Shown here piece after piece: positions 42,304 to 51,205 of a stretch of 64,000 bases of DNA. Source of the DNA: JAHBXL01 sp964409775 (GTDB lineage Bacteria > Planctomycetota > Phycisphaerae > Phycisphaerales > UBA1924); NCBI GenBank assembly GCA_964409775.1, contig CAYPEI010000009.1, forward strand, positions 54,700 to 118,699, in the 5' to 3' direction. How positions within the stretch are numbered: the first letter of the stretch is position 1; every line of letters starts with the position of its first letter. The notes under the pieces are model-generated. The model did not search any database, was not told the DNA's origin, and worked only from the letters and a program-made list of their open reading frames with translations. A program made the position numbers and the translations under genes.

Positions 42304-43589
42304 ACCGCACCGCCTTGCTGGAGGGACTCGATCATGGCGACCAGCGGCAGGAACATGGCCACGACGATGGTTCCGACGACCACGCCGAGGAACACCATGA
42401 GCATGGGTTCGATGAGCGCGACCATCGCCGCGACGGCGACGTCGACCTCTTCGTCGTAGTTGTCGGCAATCTTCATGAGCATGGCGTCGAGATCGCCGGT
42501 CTCCTCGCCGACGTCGATCATGTTGACGACGATCGCGTCACAGACCTTACTCTCGCGGAGCGGATCGGCGAAGGACTCGCCCTCGCGGATGGAGTCGTGG
42601 ACCTTGGTCAGCGCCTTCTCGAACACGTAGTTGCCGGAGGTGTCTCGGGTGATGAGCATGGCTTCGAGGATGGGCACACCGGCGGAGATCAGGGTTCCGA
42701 GCGTGCGCGTGAATCGCGCGGTGACACTCTTCTTCACAAGGCTGCCGAACACCGGCGTCCAGAGGAGGAGCGTGTCGAGCGCGGCGCGGCCGGGCGTGGC
42801 CTTGCGCGCGAACTTGATGAAGACCACAATCAGGATCGGCGCCAGCAGGATGAAGATCCAGCCCGGGATCGACTGGCCGACCTTGTTGCCGGCGACCCAC
42901 GCGGAGACGTTGATCAGGTGTCGGGTCAGGGCCGGGAGCGCGACGCCGAAGTCGCGGAAGATCTCCTCGAACTTCGGGATGATGAACACCATGATGAAGG
43001 TCACGATCGCGACCGCGACCACCACGACCACGGACGGATACACGATCGCGCCCTTGATCTTCCTCTTGAGTCGCTGGGCCTTTTCCATGAACTCGGCCAG
43101 GCGCTGCAGAATGATGTCCAGCACGCCGCCGACTTCACCGGCCGCGACCATCTTGGTGTAGAGTTTGTCGAACGCAGCGGGGTGCTTGGCCATGGCCTCG
43201 GAGAGGCTCGACCCGCCCTCGACGTCTTCGCAGACGTCGGTGAGGATGTTCTTGAGTTTGCCGGGGCGCTGCTGCCCCTCGAGGATCTGCAGCGACCGGA
43301 GGAGCGGCAGACCGGCGTCCTGCAGCGTCGAGAGTTGGCGAGTGAAGAGCGTGAGTTTCTTGGCGTTGATCCGCCCGAAACTGAAGGACATCTCCTTCTT
43401 CTTCTTGACCTTCTTGACCTCACCCTCTTCGGGCACACCGGCCTTCTTGCCCTTCTGCTCACGCACGGATGTCGGGAAGAAGCCCTGGGACTTGATCCGC
43501 TGGACCGCCTCTTCGCTGCTGGTTGCTTCAACACTGCCCTTCTGCGGCTTGCCGGCGGCGTTCAGGGCTTCGTACTGGAACGTGGGCAT
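42300..43589 (-). CDS. GspF/PilC inner-membrane platform protein
   Basis: A 429-residue platform protein. It starts with the PilC/GspF signature FQYEALNAAGKPQKGSVEA and has two homologous cytoplasmic T2SSF domains (about 75-200 and 280-400) separated by hydrophobic helices at about 195-218, 240-262 and 395-420. FTRQLSTLQDAGLPLLRSL and the second FTRTLGTLISAGVPILEAM are the paired domain signatures. A Lys-rich stretch KVKKKKE near 58-66 is unusual. It connects the cytoplasmic ATPases to pilus or pseudopilus growth. It lies 126 bases downstream of the ATPase gene. Confidence 0.95.
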   Translation of the reverse strand: MPTFQYEALNAAGKPQKGSVEATSSEEAVQRIKSQGFFPTSVREQKGKKAGVPEEGEVKKVKKKKEMSFSFGRINAKKLTLFTRQLSTLQDAGLPLLRSLQILEGQQRPGKLKNILTDVCEDVEGGSSLSEAMAKHPAAFDKLYTKMVAAGEVGGVLDIILQRLAEFMEKAQRLKRKIKGAIVYPSVVVVVAVAIVTFIMVFIIPKFEEIFRDFGVALPALTRHLINVSAWVAGNKVGQSIPGWIFILLAPILIVVFIKFARKATPGRAALDTLLLWTPVFGSLVKKSVTARFTRTLGTLISAGVPILEAMLITRDTSGNYVFEKALTKVHDSIREGESFADPLRESKVCDAIVVNMIDVGEETGDLDAMLMKIADNYDEEVDVAVAAMVALIEPMLMVFLGVVVGTIVVAMFLPLVAMIESLQQGGAV

Positions 43590-43715
43590 GTGCGACCTCC
43601 GTCTGAGCCTTCAGAGTCCATCCCGGCCGGCACCGATCGACAGTGCACGACCGCTCCCGCCCCTCCCCCGCTCTCCCTCGCGATCGCCAACGTGCAAACA
43701 ACGACGACGCGAGGA

Positions 43716-45455
43716 TCACACCTCGTCGGCGAGCGTCTCCCGAACGACCTCGTCGATCGTGGTCTGACCCTCGTAAATCGCCAGCAGGCCCGATTCGCGG
43801 AGCGTCCGCATGCCGGACTTTCTGGCGTGCTCGCGGAGCACGTTGGTCGACGCTTTCTTCATGATCAGTTCACGCAACTGATCGTTCATCTGCATGATCT
43901 CGAAGATGGCCATGCGGCCCTTGTAGCCGGAGTTGTGACAATGGTCGCAGCCGCGGCCGCGGAACAACTGCCTGCCGCCGATGTCCTCGGGGAGGAGCCC
44001 GAGTTCCATCAGTTCCTCTTCCTTGGGCTCGTACTTTTCCTTGCACTTGGGGCAGATGGTGCGGACAAGCCGCTGGGCCACGATGCCCTCGATGGTCGCG
44101 GTGAGCAGGAACGTCTCGATGCCGAGGTCCACCATGCGGAGGATCGAACTCGGCGCGTCATTGGTGTGCAGAGTCGAAAGCACCAGGTGGCCGGTGAGCG
44201 ATGCCTGAACGGCGATGATGCCCGTCTCGAGATCGCGAATTTCACCCACAAGAATCACGTCCGGGTCCTGACGCAGGAACGACCGCAGCAGCCTCGCGAA
44301 CGTGGTCTCGGTCTCGACATTCACCTGGCACTGGCACAGACCGTCGATGTCGTACTCGACGGGGTCCTCGGCGGTGAGGATCTTGGTCGAGATGTCGTTC
44401 AGTTCCTGGAGCGCGGCGTAGAGGGTGGTCGTCTTGCCCGAGCCGGTGGGCCCGGTGACGATGACGATGCCGTTGGGCTTGTTGATCAGTTTGCGGAAGT
44501 CCCGCAGGTCGTCTTCGCGCAGCCCGATGCGGTCGAGTTGCAGTTTGACGTTGCCGCGGTCGAGGACGCGCATCACGACGCTCTCGCCCCACATTGTGGG
44601 CAGCACGCTGACACGCAGATCGACAGGCGCCCCGCCGACGGTCAGTTCGACGCGGCCGTCCTGCGGCAGGCGGCGCTCGGCGATGTCCATGTTCGCCATG
44701 ACCTTGATGCGGCTGGTGATCGCCGGGCCGAGGTGCTTGGGGGGCGGGACCATCTCGTAGAGCACGCCGTCGATGCGGTAACGCATCTTGAACTCGCGCT
44801 CGAACGGCTCGAAGTGGATGTCGCTGGCCCGGTCCTTGATCGCCTGCAGCAGCACCAGGTTCAGGAGTTTGATGACCTTGTTGTCCTCGGACGCCTCCAT
44901 CACCGCGTCGAGGTCGATCGACTGGTTGCCCTTGCCGGCGAGGCCCTTGAGTTTGTCGTCCGCGGCAAGGGCGGAGACGACGTCGGTGACCGACTCCTGC
45001 TTGGCGTAGTGCTTCTTGATCAGCCCGTCGATCGCGGCCGGATCGGCCACCACCGCCTCGACGTTGAAGCCCATCAGCAGGCGAAGGTCATCCACAGCGC
45101 GGAAGTTGTCCGCACTCTTCATCGCGATCCGGAGCCGCTTGCTCCGGGGGTTGTACTCGACGGGAACAACCTGGTATGTCTGGACAGTTTCGGCCGCGAG
45201 CGAGTCACGGACCTCATCAGCCAGTTCGAACTTCGTCAGGTCGACATAGGCCATGCCGGCCTGACCGGCGAGGGCCTCGAGCACATCCCGCTGCGTGCAA
45301 TACCCCAGTTCGACGAGCAACTGGCCAATCTGGACCTTTCGGGTCTTCTGGACAGCCAGAGCCTCGTGAACCTGCTCCCGGCTCACCTTGCCGAGTTTGG
45401 TCAACACCCGACCAAGTTTGCGGCCCTTCAGTTCAGATGGATCGATCGTGGCCAT
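43716..45455 (-). CDS. GspE/PilB-type assembly ATPase with tandem MshEN-like motifs
   Basis: A 579-residue AAA-type ATPase that drives pilus or pseudopilus assembly. The N-terminus has two successive motifs of the MshEN type (KLGRVLTKLGKVSREQVHEAL at about 13-33 and QIGQLLVELGYCTQRDVLEAL at about 42-62). Walker A GPTGSGKTT is at 335-343, the Asp box follows, Walker B ILVGEIRD at 401-408, and two zinc cysteine pairs CPKC (469-472 region) and CDHC (503-506). ATG 45455 is preceded by AGGAG; the frame is open further upstream. Domain binding of c-di-GMP is suggested by the family, not shown. Confidence 0.95.
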   Translation of the reverse strand: MATIDPSELKGRKLGRVLTKLGKVSREQVHEALAVQKTRKVQIGQLLVELGYCTQRDVLEALAGQAGMAYVDLTKFELADEVRDSLAAETVQTYQVVPVEYNPRSKRLRIAMKSADNFRAVDDLRLLMGFNVEAVVADPAAIDGLIKKHYAKQESVTDVVSALAADDKLKGLAGKGNQSIDLDAVMEASEDNKVIKLLNLVLLQAIKDRASDIHFEPFEREFKMRYRIDGVLYEMVPPPKHLGPAITSRIKVMANMDIAERRLPQDGRVELTVGGAPVDLRVSVLPTMWGESVVMRVLDRGNVKLQLDRIGLREDDLRDFRKLINKPNGIVIVTGPTGSGKTTTLYAALQELNDISTKILTAEDPVEYDIDGLCQCQVNVETETTFARLLRSFLRQDPDVILVGEIRDLETGIIAVQASLTGHLVLSTLHTNDAPSSILRMVDLGIETFLLTATIEGIVAQRLVRTICPKCKEKYEPKEEELMELGLLPEDIGGRQLFRGRGCDHCHNSGYKGRMAIFEIMQMNDQLRELIMKKASTNVLREHARKSGMRTLRESGLLAIYEGQTTIDEVVRETLADEV

Positions 45456-45687
45456 GAACGGCACACTCCTACGAACCGCCCGGGAAGTCCGCGGCAATCG
45501 ACCGGCGACCGACAGGAACAGCCCTGCCAATAGCCTATCGGGCCGGACGACCCAAACGGTTCCAAACAGACCGCATTTGCGGCCTTGATTTTGATTGTAA
45601 CACTCGGTTTTCGAGACATTCAGGCTTCAGACTGGGGTCGCCTCAAAGACTCCAGCGAGCGGGTTTGAAGAGTTCAGACCAACCCGC
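45456..45687 (-). promoter_or_regulatory. 232-base spacer with hairpin and possible promoter before the second ATPase gene
   Basis: A perfect 9-bp hairpin spans the pilT stop codon (GAGCGGGTT at 45657-45665 with AACCCGCTC at 45681-45689). Further along the minus strand TACAAT (45599-45594) is a good -10 without a clear -35. Together they suggest that pilT and the following genes may be separate transcripts. Neither element has a T-run. Confidence 0.4.
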
Positions 45688-46824
45688 TCAAGACTTCTTG
45701 GCTTCCTTGCTGTCGTCCTCGCTGCCCTCGTCGTAGATGATGTTCCCGACGGTCCGGCCGAGTTTGTGAACCTTGTCGGTGAGGTCGGCGGGGTTCTTGG
45801 ATTTGTCGATCATCTCCTCCGCCGAGATCATGCCCCGGGTGTAGAGCGACCAGAGGTGGTCATCCAGCAACTGCATGCCGAACTTCCGGCCGGTCTGGAT
45901 CATGGAGTCGATGCGGAAGGACTTGTTGTCGCGGATGAGGTTCGCGATCGCGGGGGTCACGACCAGGAACTCGTAGGCGGCGACGAGGCCGGTGGTGTCG
46001 ATCCGCGGCAGGAGGGCCTGGCTCAATACCGCAATGAGGGAGGTCGACAACTGCACGCGGATCTGGTTTTGTTGGGTGACCGGGAAGGCGTCGACCACAC
46101 GGTCGATGGTCTTGGCCGCGCCGGTGGTGTGGAGGGTCGCGAACACCAAGTGGCCGGTTTCGGCCGCGCGGATCGCGGACTCGATGGTCTCCAGGTCGCG
46201 CATTTCGCCGACGAGGATGCAGTCCGGGTCTGACCGGAGCACGCGCCGGAGAGCCTCGGCGAAACTGGGCACGTCGTTGCCGACCTCGCGTTGATTGACG
46301 ATCGACTTCTTGTGGTGGTGGTAATACTCGATCGGGTCTTCCATCGTCACGATGTGGCGATCGAAGTTCTGGTTCACGTAGTCGAGCATCGTGGCCAGCG
46401 AGGTGGTCTTTCCCGAACCGGTCGGACCGGTGACGAGGAAGAGACCGCGGGGACGGCGGACCAGGTCGCGGATGACCTCGGGCAGACCGATCTGCTCGAA
46501 CGTGAGCAGGCGATTGGGAATCTGCCGGAGCACGATGGCCAGATCGCCGCGCTGGCGGAAGACAGAGACGCGGAAGCGGGCGGCGTCGCCGTAGGCAAAG
46601 CCGAAGTCGCAGCCCCCCTGCTCCTGCAGTTCCTGCTGGGAACGCTCGCTGGTGATCGCCTTCATGAGCGAGACCATGTCCTCGGAGTCGAGGATCTTGG
46701 TCTGGAGGTTCTTGAGGTGGCCGTGGAGCCGGAGCGTGGGCGGACGCCCGACCGTGAGGTGGAGGTCGCTTGCGCCGAACTTGACGACGGTGTCGAGGAG
46801 GCGGTCGATCTGGATGCCGGACAT
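45688..46824 (-). CDS. pilT: PilT twitching-motility ATPase
   Basis: A 378-residue PilT-family ATPase, which depolymerises type IV pili. Walker A GPTGSGKT is at 133-140, the Asp box region includes TMEDPIEYYH, Walker B is ILVGEMRD (203-210), and the C-terminal PilT-specific AIANLIRDNK motif is at about 292-301. Arg and His of the HLVFATLHTTGA segment match retraction ATPases rather than GspE. The C-terminus adds an acidic/Lys tail (about 350-378). Its presence beside a GspG-GspK set is unusual, as type II secretion systems usually lack PilT. It is 61 bases after the first ATPase gene. Confidence 0.95.
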   Translation of the reverse strand: MSGIQIDRLLDTVVKFGASDLHLTVGRPPTLRLHGHLKNLQTKILDSEDMVSLMKAITSERSQQELQEQGGCDFGFAYGDAARFRVSVFRQRGDLAIVLRQIPNRLLTFEQIGLPEVIRDLVRRPRGLFLVTGPTGSGKTTSLATMLDYVNQNFDRHIVTMEDPIEYYHHHKKSIVNQREVGNDVPSFAEALRRVLRSDPDCILVGEMRDLETIESAIRAAETGHLVFATLHTTGAAKTIDRVVDAFPVTQQNQIRVQLSTSLIAVLSQALLPRIDTTGLVAAYEFLVVTPAIANLIRDNKSFRIDSMIQTGRKFGMQLLDDHLWSLYTRGMISAEEMIDKSKNPADLTDKVHKLGRTVGNIIYDEGSEDDSKEAKKS

Positions 46825-46885
46825 TGTTCAGATTCCCGTGAAGGCCGGTGGAACGGCCGCGATGAGAGGGCAGGGGAAGACGCGA

Positions 46886-48631
46886 TCAGGCCTCGACCTC
46901 GACCATTCCGTCGATCTGGGCCATCTTGGCGATTTCGCCCGGGGTGGTGACCCCCCGGAGGACCTTGAGTTTTCCGTCATAGACGAGCGGGCGCATGCCG
47001 TTGGCCAGAGCGGCGTGGCGGATCTGCGCAATGGAAGACATGGCGAACGCGAGTTCGCGGATCTCCGAGTTCATCTGCATGAGTTCGAAGATCGCCTGCC
47101 GGCCCTTGAATCCCGTGCTGTTGCAGGCGGGGCAGCCGACCGGCATGTAGACCTTGCCCTCGGCCTCTTCCGGCCGCAGGCCGATCAGGTCCAGGTACTT
47201 GTGGTCCGGATTCGGGTCAACCTGCTTGCACTGCTTGCACAGCACACGGATCAACCGCTGGGCCATGATCGCCTGGATGGAACTGGCGACGAGGAACGGC
47301 TTGAGGCCCATGTCGATCAGACGGGTGATGGCGCTGGGCGCGTCGTTGGTGTGGAGGGTGGAGAAGACCAGGTGGCCGGTCAGCGCGGCCTGGATCGCGA
47401 TCTCCGCAACCTCTTTGTCGCGGATTTCGCCGACGAGAATGATGTTGGGCGCCTGGCGCAGCATTGTGCGGAGGATCGCCGAGAAGGTCAGGCCGATCTT
47501 CTCGTGGACCTGGCACTGGTTGATGCCCTCGAAGTTGTATTCGATCGGGTCTTCGGCGGTGATGATCTTGCGGTCAGGTCGGTTGAGGATGTCGAGCGCC
47601 GAGTAGAGCGTGGTCGTCTTGCCGGAGCCCGTGGGGCCGGTGACGAGGAAGATGCCGTTAGGCCGGCGGATGATGCGGTTGAACACGGCGAGGTTGTCTT
47701 CCTCAAAGCCGATGTTCACCAGGCCGATGCGGACCGAGTCGGGGCGGAGAATACGGAGCACGACCGACTCGCCGTGGTATGAAGGACACGCCGAGACGCG
47801 GAAGTCGATGAAGATATCGTCCACCGGGATCTTGATGCGGCCGTCTTGCGGGACGCGCTTCTCGGCGATGTTCATCCCCGACATCAGTTTGACGCGGCTG
47901 AGGACGGAGTTCTGCATCCGCTTGGGCAGATTGTCGCGCTCCATGCACTCGCCGTCGATGCGATACCGCAGCCGCACGCGGTCGGCCATCGGCTCGATGT
48001 GAATATCCGAGGCACGCATCTTCACGGCCTCGACGAGGATGCGCGTCACGAGTTTGACGATCGGGGCATCTTCGCCGGCGACGTCGATCGACTTGTCGAC
48101 CGAGCGGTCCACCGAGCGGTCGATCGTGCGGTCGATCGATTCGGTCACCAGCGACTCGTTCGCGGCGACCATTCGCGGCAGGTTCTGCCCGGGCCCGGGC
48201 TGGCCCATGCGGTCGATGAAGTTCTTGATCTGCGCCCTCGCGGCGAGCCGCGGCTCAATCTCCACGTTCAGGCGGAAGCGCAGCATGTCCATCAGTTCGA
48301 GGTCCATCGGGTCATGGACGACGAGTTGGAGGCGACCGCCCGCCTTGGAGAGCGGGAGGATCAGGTGCTTCTTGAGCAGTTCCTCGGGGATGAGTTTGGG
48401 GTCGATCTGCGAGGCGACGCCGCTCGCGGCGAGGTCCACGTACTCCATCCCGAACTGGTTAGCCAGGGCCTTGGCGACCTGTTCCTCGGTGACCAGCCCT
48501 GCTTCGACGAGAGCCTCACCGATGCGTTTGCCGGTGGCCTTGGACTTGATGAGCACGTCCTCGACCTGGCGCTGCGTGACGACGCCCATGCCGACGAGGA
48601 TCTCACCAATTTTCTTCCGTGATCGTGCCAT
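46886..48631 (-). CDS. GspE/PilB-type assembly ATPase with tandem MshEN-like motifs (second copy)
   Basis: A 581-residue ATPase resembling the copy at 43.7 kb. It has two N-terminal MshEN-type motifs (KIGEILVGMGVVTQRQVEDVL at about 7-27 and RIGEALVEAGLVTEEQVAKAL at about 36-56), then Walker A GPTGSGKTT at 332-340, Walker B ILVGEIRD at 398-405 and zinc pairs CKQC (465-468) and CPAC (500-503). Between the N-terminal and ATPase domains lies a tandem [I/V]DRS repeat (about 166-183). ATG 48631 begins the usual domain; the longer frame is not used. It is the first gene of the minus-strand locus, divergent from coaB. Confidence 0.95.
   Translation of the reverse strand: MARSRKKIGEILVGMGVVTQRQVEDVLIKSKATGKRIGEALVEAGLVTEEQVAKALANQFGMEYVDLAASGVASQIDPKLIPEELLKKHLILPLSKAGGRLQLVVHDPMDLELMDMLRFRLNVEIEPRLAARAQIKNFIDRMGQPGPGQNLPRMVAANESLVTESIDRTIDRSVDRSVDKSIDVAGEDAPIVKLVTRILVEAVKMRASDIHIEPMADRVRLRYRIDGECMERDNLPKRMQNSVLSRVKLMSGMNIAEKRVPQDGRIKIPVDDIFIDFRVSACPSYHGESVVLRILRPDSVRIGLVNIGFEEDNLAVFNRIIRRPNGIFLVTGPTGSGKTTTLYSALDILNRPDRKIITAEDPIEYNFEGINQCQVHEKIGLTFSAILRTMLRQAPNIILVGEIRDKEVAEIAIQAALTGHLVFSTLHTNDAPSAITRLIDMGLKPFLVASSIQAIMAQRLIRVLCKQCKQVDPNPDHKYLDLIGLRPEEAEGKVYMPVGCPACNSTGFKGRQAIFELMQMNSEIRELAFAMSSIAQIRHAALANGMRPLVYDGKLKVLRGVTTPGEIAKMAQIDGMVEVEA
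48085..48135 (-). repeat. short 12-base tandem repeat inside the first ATPase gene
   Basis: A 12-base unit, GACCGAGCGGTC-like on the plus strand, is repeated about four times with small changes and encodes the protein repeat DRTIDRSVDRSVDKSID in the linker between the MshEN-like and ATPase domains. The units are partly palindromic. Coordinates are approximate. Such a repeat could vary in copy number between strains. Confidence 0.6.
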
Positions 48632-48749
48632 GGAACCCGGTGCTTCCTTACAGAGAACTGGATCGTACGAGCGGCAACCATGCCGCGGAGAGGGGCGGCA
48701 TCGTAGCGGATGCGTCTGCATCGTGGACGGGGTTCGTCAGTGCCGCGCT

Positions 48750-49496
48750 ATGATCCATCAACGAATCCCTACCGCCGTGCCGACCCACCCCGCCATCCCC
48801 CCCGCATCCCATGCTCCGGTTCGCTTGCTGATTACCGCCGGACCGACGCACGAGCCCATCGATCAGGTGCGATACATCGGCAACCGATCCTCAGGCCGGC
48901 TGGGGATCTCAGTGGCCGACCGCGCTGCCGCGAACGGCTGGTCGGTGACATTGCTGCTCGGTCCCACCGGACTGACCCCCGCCGATTCGCGTGTCAAGGT
49001 GCTTCGGTTCCGCACAACTTCCGAACTCGAACACCTTCTGCGTGAGGAGTTCCCGGGTTGCGACGTTCTGGTGATGGCGGCCGCGGTCGCCGACTATCGC
49101 CCCAAGGCCGCCGTGCCGGCCGGGGCAGGAAAACTCGAACGGAAGGACCGAATCCTGACCCTTGAACTTGAGCCAACGCCGGACCTGCTCGCGGGCATTT
49201 CCCGGAACAAGCGGCCGGACCAGTACTTGGTTGGCTTCGCGCTCGAGCCAAGCGACAGGCTCTTGACCTCCGCCGCTCGAAAACTGGAGCGCAAGGGGGC
49301 GGACATGATTGTGGCCAACCCGCTGAGCACCATGGAATCAGACCAGATTGACGCAACGCTGTTTCGGGCGGACGGAAGCCCGCCGCGGGCTGTCGGCCTG
49401 TTGGACAAGTCTCGATTTGCCTCGGTGCTGTTGGACGAGATCCGAGCGTCGCTCAATGCGAGGTCGGTTCCGAGACCTGTGAAAGGGGGAGCATGA
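48750..49496 (+). CDS. coaB: phosphopantothenate-cysteine ligase (CoaB domain only)
   Basis: A 248-residue protein equal to the CoaB half of the CoaBC flavoprotein. The conserved nucleotide/substrate segment ITAGPTHEPIDQVRYIGNRS begins near residue 21 and runs on through SGRLG; VLVMAAAVADYRP and the lysine-rich VPAGAGKLERKD region follow, with NPLSTM near the end. It joins 4'-phosphopantothenate to cysteine in coenzyme A synthesis. No CoaC (decarboxylase) domain precedes it, unlike the usual fused protein, so CoaC must be encoded elsewhere. The start ATG 48750 is chosen as the first likely after the divergent region. Its stop overlaps the next gene (ATGA). Confidence 0.88.
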   Translation: MIHQRIPTAVPTHPAIPPASHAPVRLLITAGPTHEPIDQVRYIGNRSSGRLGISVADRAAANGWSVTLLLGPTGLTPADSRVKVLRFRTTSELEHLLREEFPGCDVLVMAAAVADYRPKAAVPAGAGKLERKDRILTLELEPTPDLLAGISRNKRPDQYLVGFALEPSDRLLTSAARKLERKGADMIVANPLSTMESDQIDATLFRADGSPPRAVGLLDKSRFASVLLDEIRASLNARSVPRPVKGGA

Positions 49497-51139
49497 ACGA
49501 ACGCGGTACACGGGGCCAGTCCAGCAGACGACGCAAGGGTCTGCCCAAGGGAGTCGAGATTGTTTTTGAGGATGCGGACTTGCTGGTGGTGGAAAAGCCG
49601 CCGGGATTGGTCACCGCGGACCCCAGGCCGGTCGCGGGAACGCGCGTGCCCGGGCGGAATCTGACGCTGTTCGATGCCCTCAAGACGTACATTCGAGAGA
49701 ACACCGCTCGCCTGCCCCGCCGCAATCGCGATGGGGATGAACCCCGGAGGGCCGCACCCGCGCTGTGGGTCCTGCACCGTCTGGACAAAGAGGCGTCCGG
49801 ACTGGTGGTCTTTGCAAAGACCGAGCGGGCGTTTGCCTGGCTCAAGGACGATTTCAAGGCCAAGCGAGTGCAGCGACACTACATCGCGGTGCTGGAAGGA
49901 ATCCTCGGGAAGGCGGGGGCCACGGGCACCCGGCAGTCGTTCATTCGCGAAGACCGAGGCCAGCACAAACGGAACACGAAGCGGCCAGCGGAAGACGGCG
50001 GGCAGTTGGCGGTCACCCACTACGAAGTGCTTGCGACCGGCAGCGGGCGCACGCTCATCCAGGCGAGGCTGGAGACGGGTCGCAAGAACCAGATCCGGAT
50101 TCACATGCAGGAACTCGGGCACCCGCTGATCGGGGACCGCCGGTTCGGCGCCACGAGCGACCCGATCGGCCGGCTCGCGCTGCACGCAGCGGAGTTGGCG
50201 TTCTCGCATCCGGCGGATGGTCGGCCGATGCGGTTTGATTCCCCCGCACCGCAGTCGTTCCACCGCGCCGTCGGACAGAAAGCCGCCGCCGCCGTTGCGC
50301 CGGACGTCTCTGACACAGCCCCATCCTCGGCACCGGACACGAAGCCGCGTCCGGAAAAACGAGAGACTTCCTGGCAGGCCGTCGCGGGCTGGTACGACGA
50401 GTTGATCAGCGATCGTCGCAACGACCACTACGAGCAGGTCATCGGCCCGGGAACCGTGAGATTGCTTGCGCCGACGCGCGGGATGAAGGTGCTCGATGTC
50501 GCGTGCGGCCAGGGCATGCTCGCGCGGCGACTGGCCCTCGCCGGATGCCGCACCACCGGCATCGACGCCGCGAAGTCGCTGATCGAGGCTGCTCAGCGGC
50601 GTGCCGAGGGCGATTCATCGCAGACGTTCTACACGGGTGATGCGCGTTCAATCTGGGATGTGCTGCCGCATGATCAGGCCGGGACCTTTGATGCCGCGGC
50701 GTGCATCATGGCGCTCTCCAACATCGACTCGCTGGAGCCGGTGATGAGCGGGATCGCCCGGGCGCTCAAGCCCGGGGGCGCGTTCGTGTTCATCGTGACC
50801 CATCCCGCATTCCGTTCCATCGGCCAGACGACCTGGGGATGGGACGAGATCGCCTCGAGACAGTATCGACGCGTAGAGGCGTACTTGACGCCGACGAGCC
50901 GAGACATCGAGATGCAGCCCGGCCGCGCAGCGCGTGGACGCGGAAGCGTGAAGACGGTGACATTCCACCGACCGATTCAGACGTATGTCGCTGCGCTCGC
51001 CAAGGCCGGATTCCTTGTGGAGACACTGGAAGAGTGGCCGAGCCTGCGGGCCAGCACATCGGGCCCTCGAGCCGCGGAGGAAAACCGGATTCGCCGGGAG
51101 ATCCCGATGTTCCTCGGCGTGAGAGCGCTCAAACGATGA
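49493..51139 (+). CDS. RluA-family pseudouridine synthase fused to a SAM-dependent methyltransferase
   Basis: A 548-residue two-domain protein. Residues 1-265 form an RluA-type pseudouridine synthase: DADLLVVEKPPGLVT, the catalytic motif HRLDKEASGLVVFAK at about 95-109 with Asp98, LETGRKNQIRIHMQELGHPLIGD and LALHAAEL. A Pro/Ala-rich linker (about 265-305) leads to a class I methyltransferase: motif I VLDVACGQGMLARRLA at about 333, TGIDAAKSLIEAA and a LEPVMSGIARALKPGGAFVF segment. The fusion suggests a dual rRNA/tRNA-modifying enzyme acting at neighbouring sites (inference). It starts in the coaB stop codon (ATGA). Confidence 0.92.
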   Translation: MNERGTRGQSSRRRKGLPKGVEIVFEDADLLVVEKPPGLVTADPRPVAGTRVPGRNLTLFDALKTYIRENTARLPRRNRDGDEPRRAAPALWVLHRLDKEASGLVVFAKTERAFAWLKDDFKAKRVQRHYIAVLEGILGKAGATGTRQSFIREDRGQHKRNTKRPAEDGGQLAVTHYEVLATGSGRTLIQARLETGRKNQIRIHMQELGHPLIGDRRFGATSDPIGRLALHAAELAFSHPADGRPMRFDSPAPQSFHRAVGQKAAAAVAPDVSDTAPSSAPDTKPRPEKRETSWQAVAGWYDELISDRRNDHYEQVIGPGTVRLLAPTRGMKVLDVACGQGMLARRLALAGCRTTGIDAAKSLIEAAQRRAEGDSSQTFYTGDARSIWDVLPHDQAGTFDAAACIMALSNIDSLEPVMSGIARALKPGGAFVFIVTHPAFRSIGQTTWGWDEIASRQYRRVEAYLTPTSRDIEMQPGRAARGRGSVKTVTFHRPIQTYVAALAKAGFLVETLEEWPSLRASTSGPRAAEENRIRREIPMFLGVRALKR

Positions 51140-51146
51140 AGAAAGG

Positions 51147-51168
51147 GCCCCGACCATGCGGTCCGGGC
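51147..51168 (-). terminator. terminator-like hairpin between the fusion gene and the cytochrome gene
   Basis: GCCCCGACC (51147-51155) pairs with GGTCCGGGC (51160-51168) with a single mismatch and a four-base loop. On the minus strand the stem is followed by CCTTTCTTC, so it fits termination of the cytochrome gene. It also lies eight bases after the plus-strand stop codon. Confidence 0.6.
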
Positions 51169-51205
51169 TCCGGCGGAGAAGCGATTCATGTCCGGCGTGC
51201 GGGGA

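Noticed and set aside
42315..45533. 1,072-codon open frame on the plus strand opposite gspF and the ATPase gene
   Set aside because: It lies antisense to two confidently assigned genes, has low-complexity His/Asp-rich sequence and no domain.
48039..48749. Upstream extension of the coaB reading frame
   Set aside because: It runs antisense through the ATPase gene; the CoaB domain is complete from ATG 48750.
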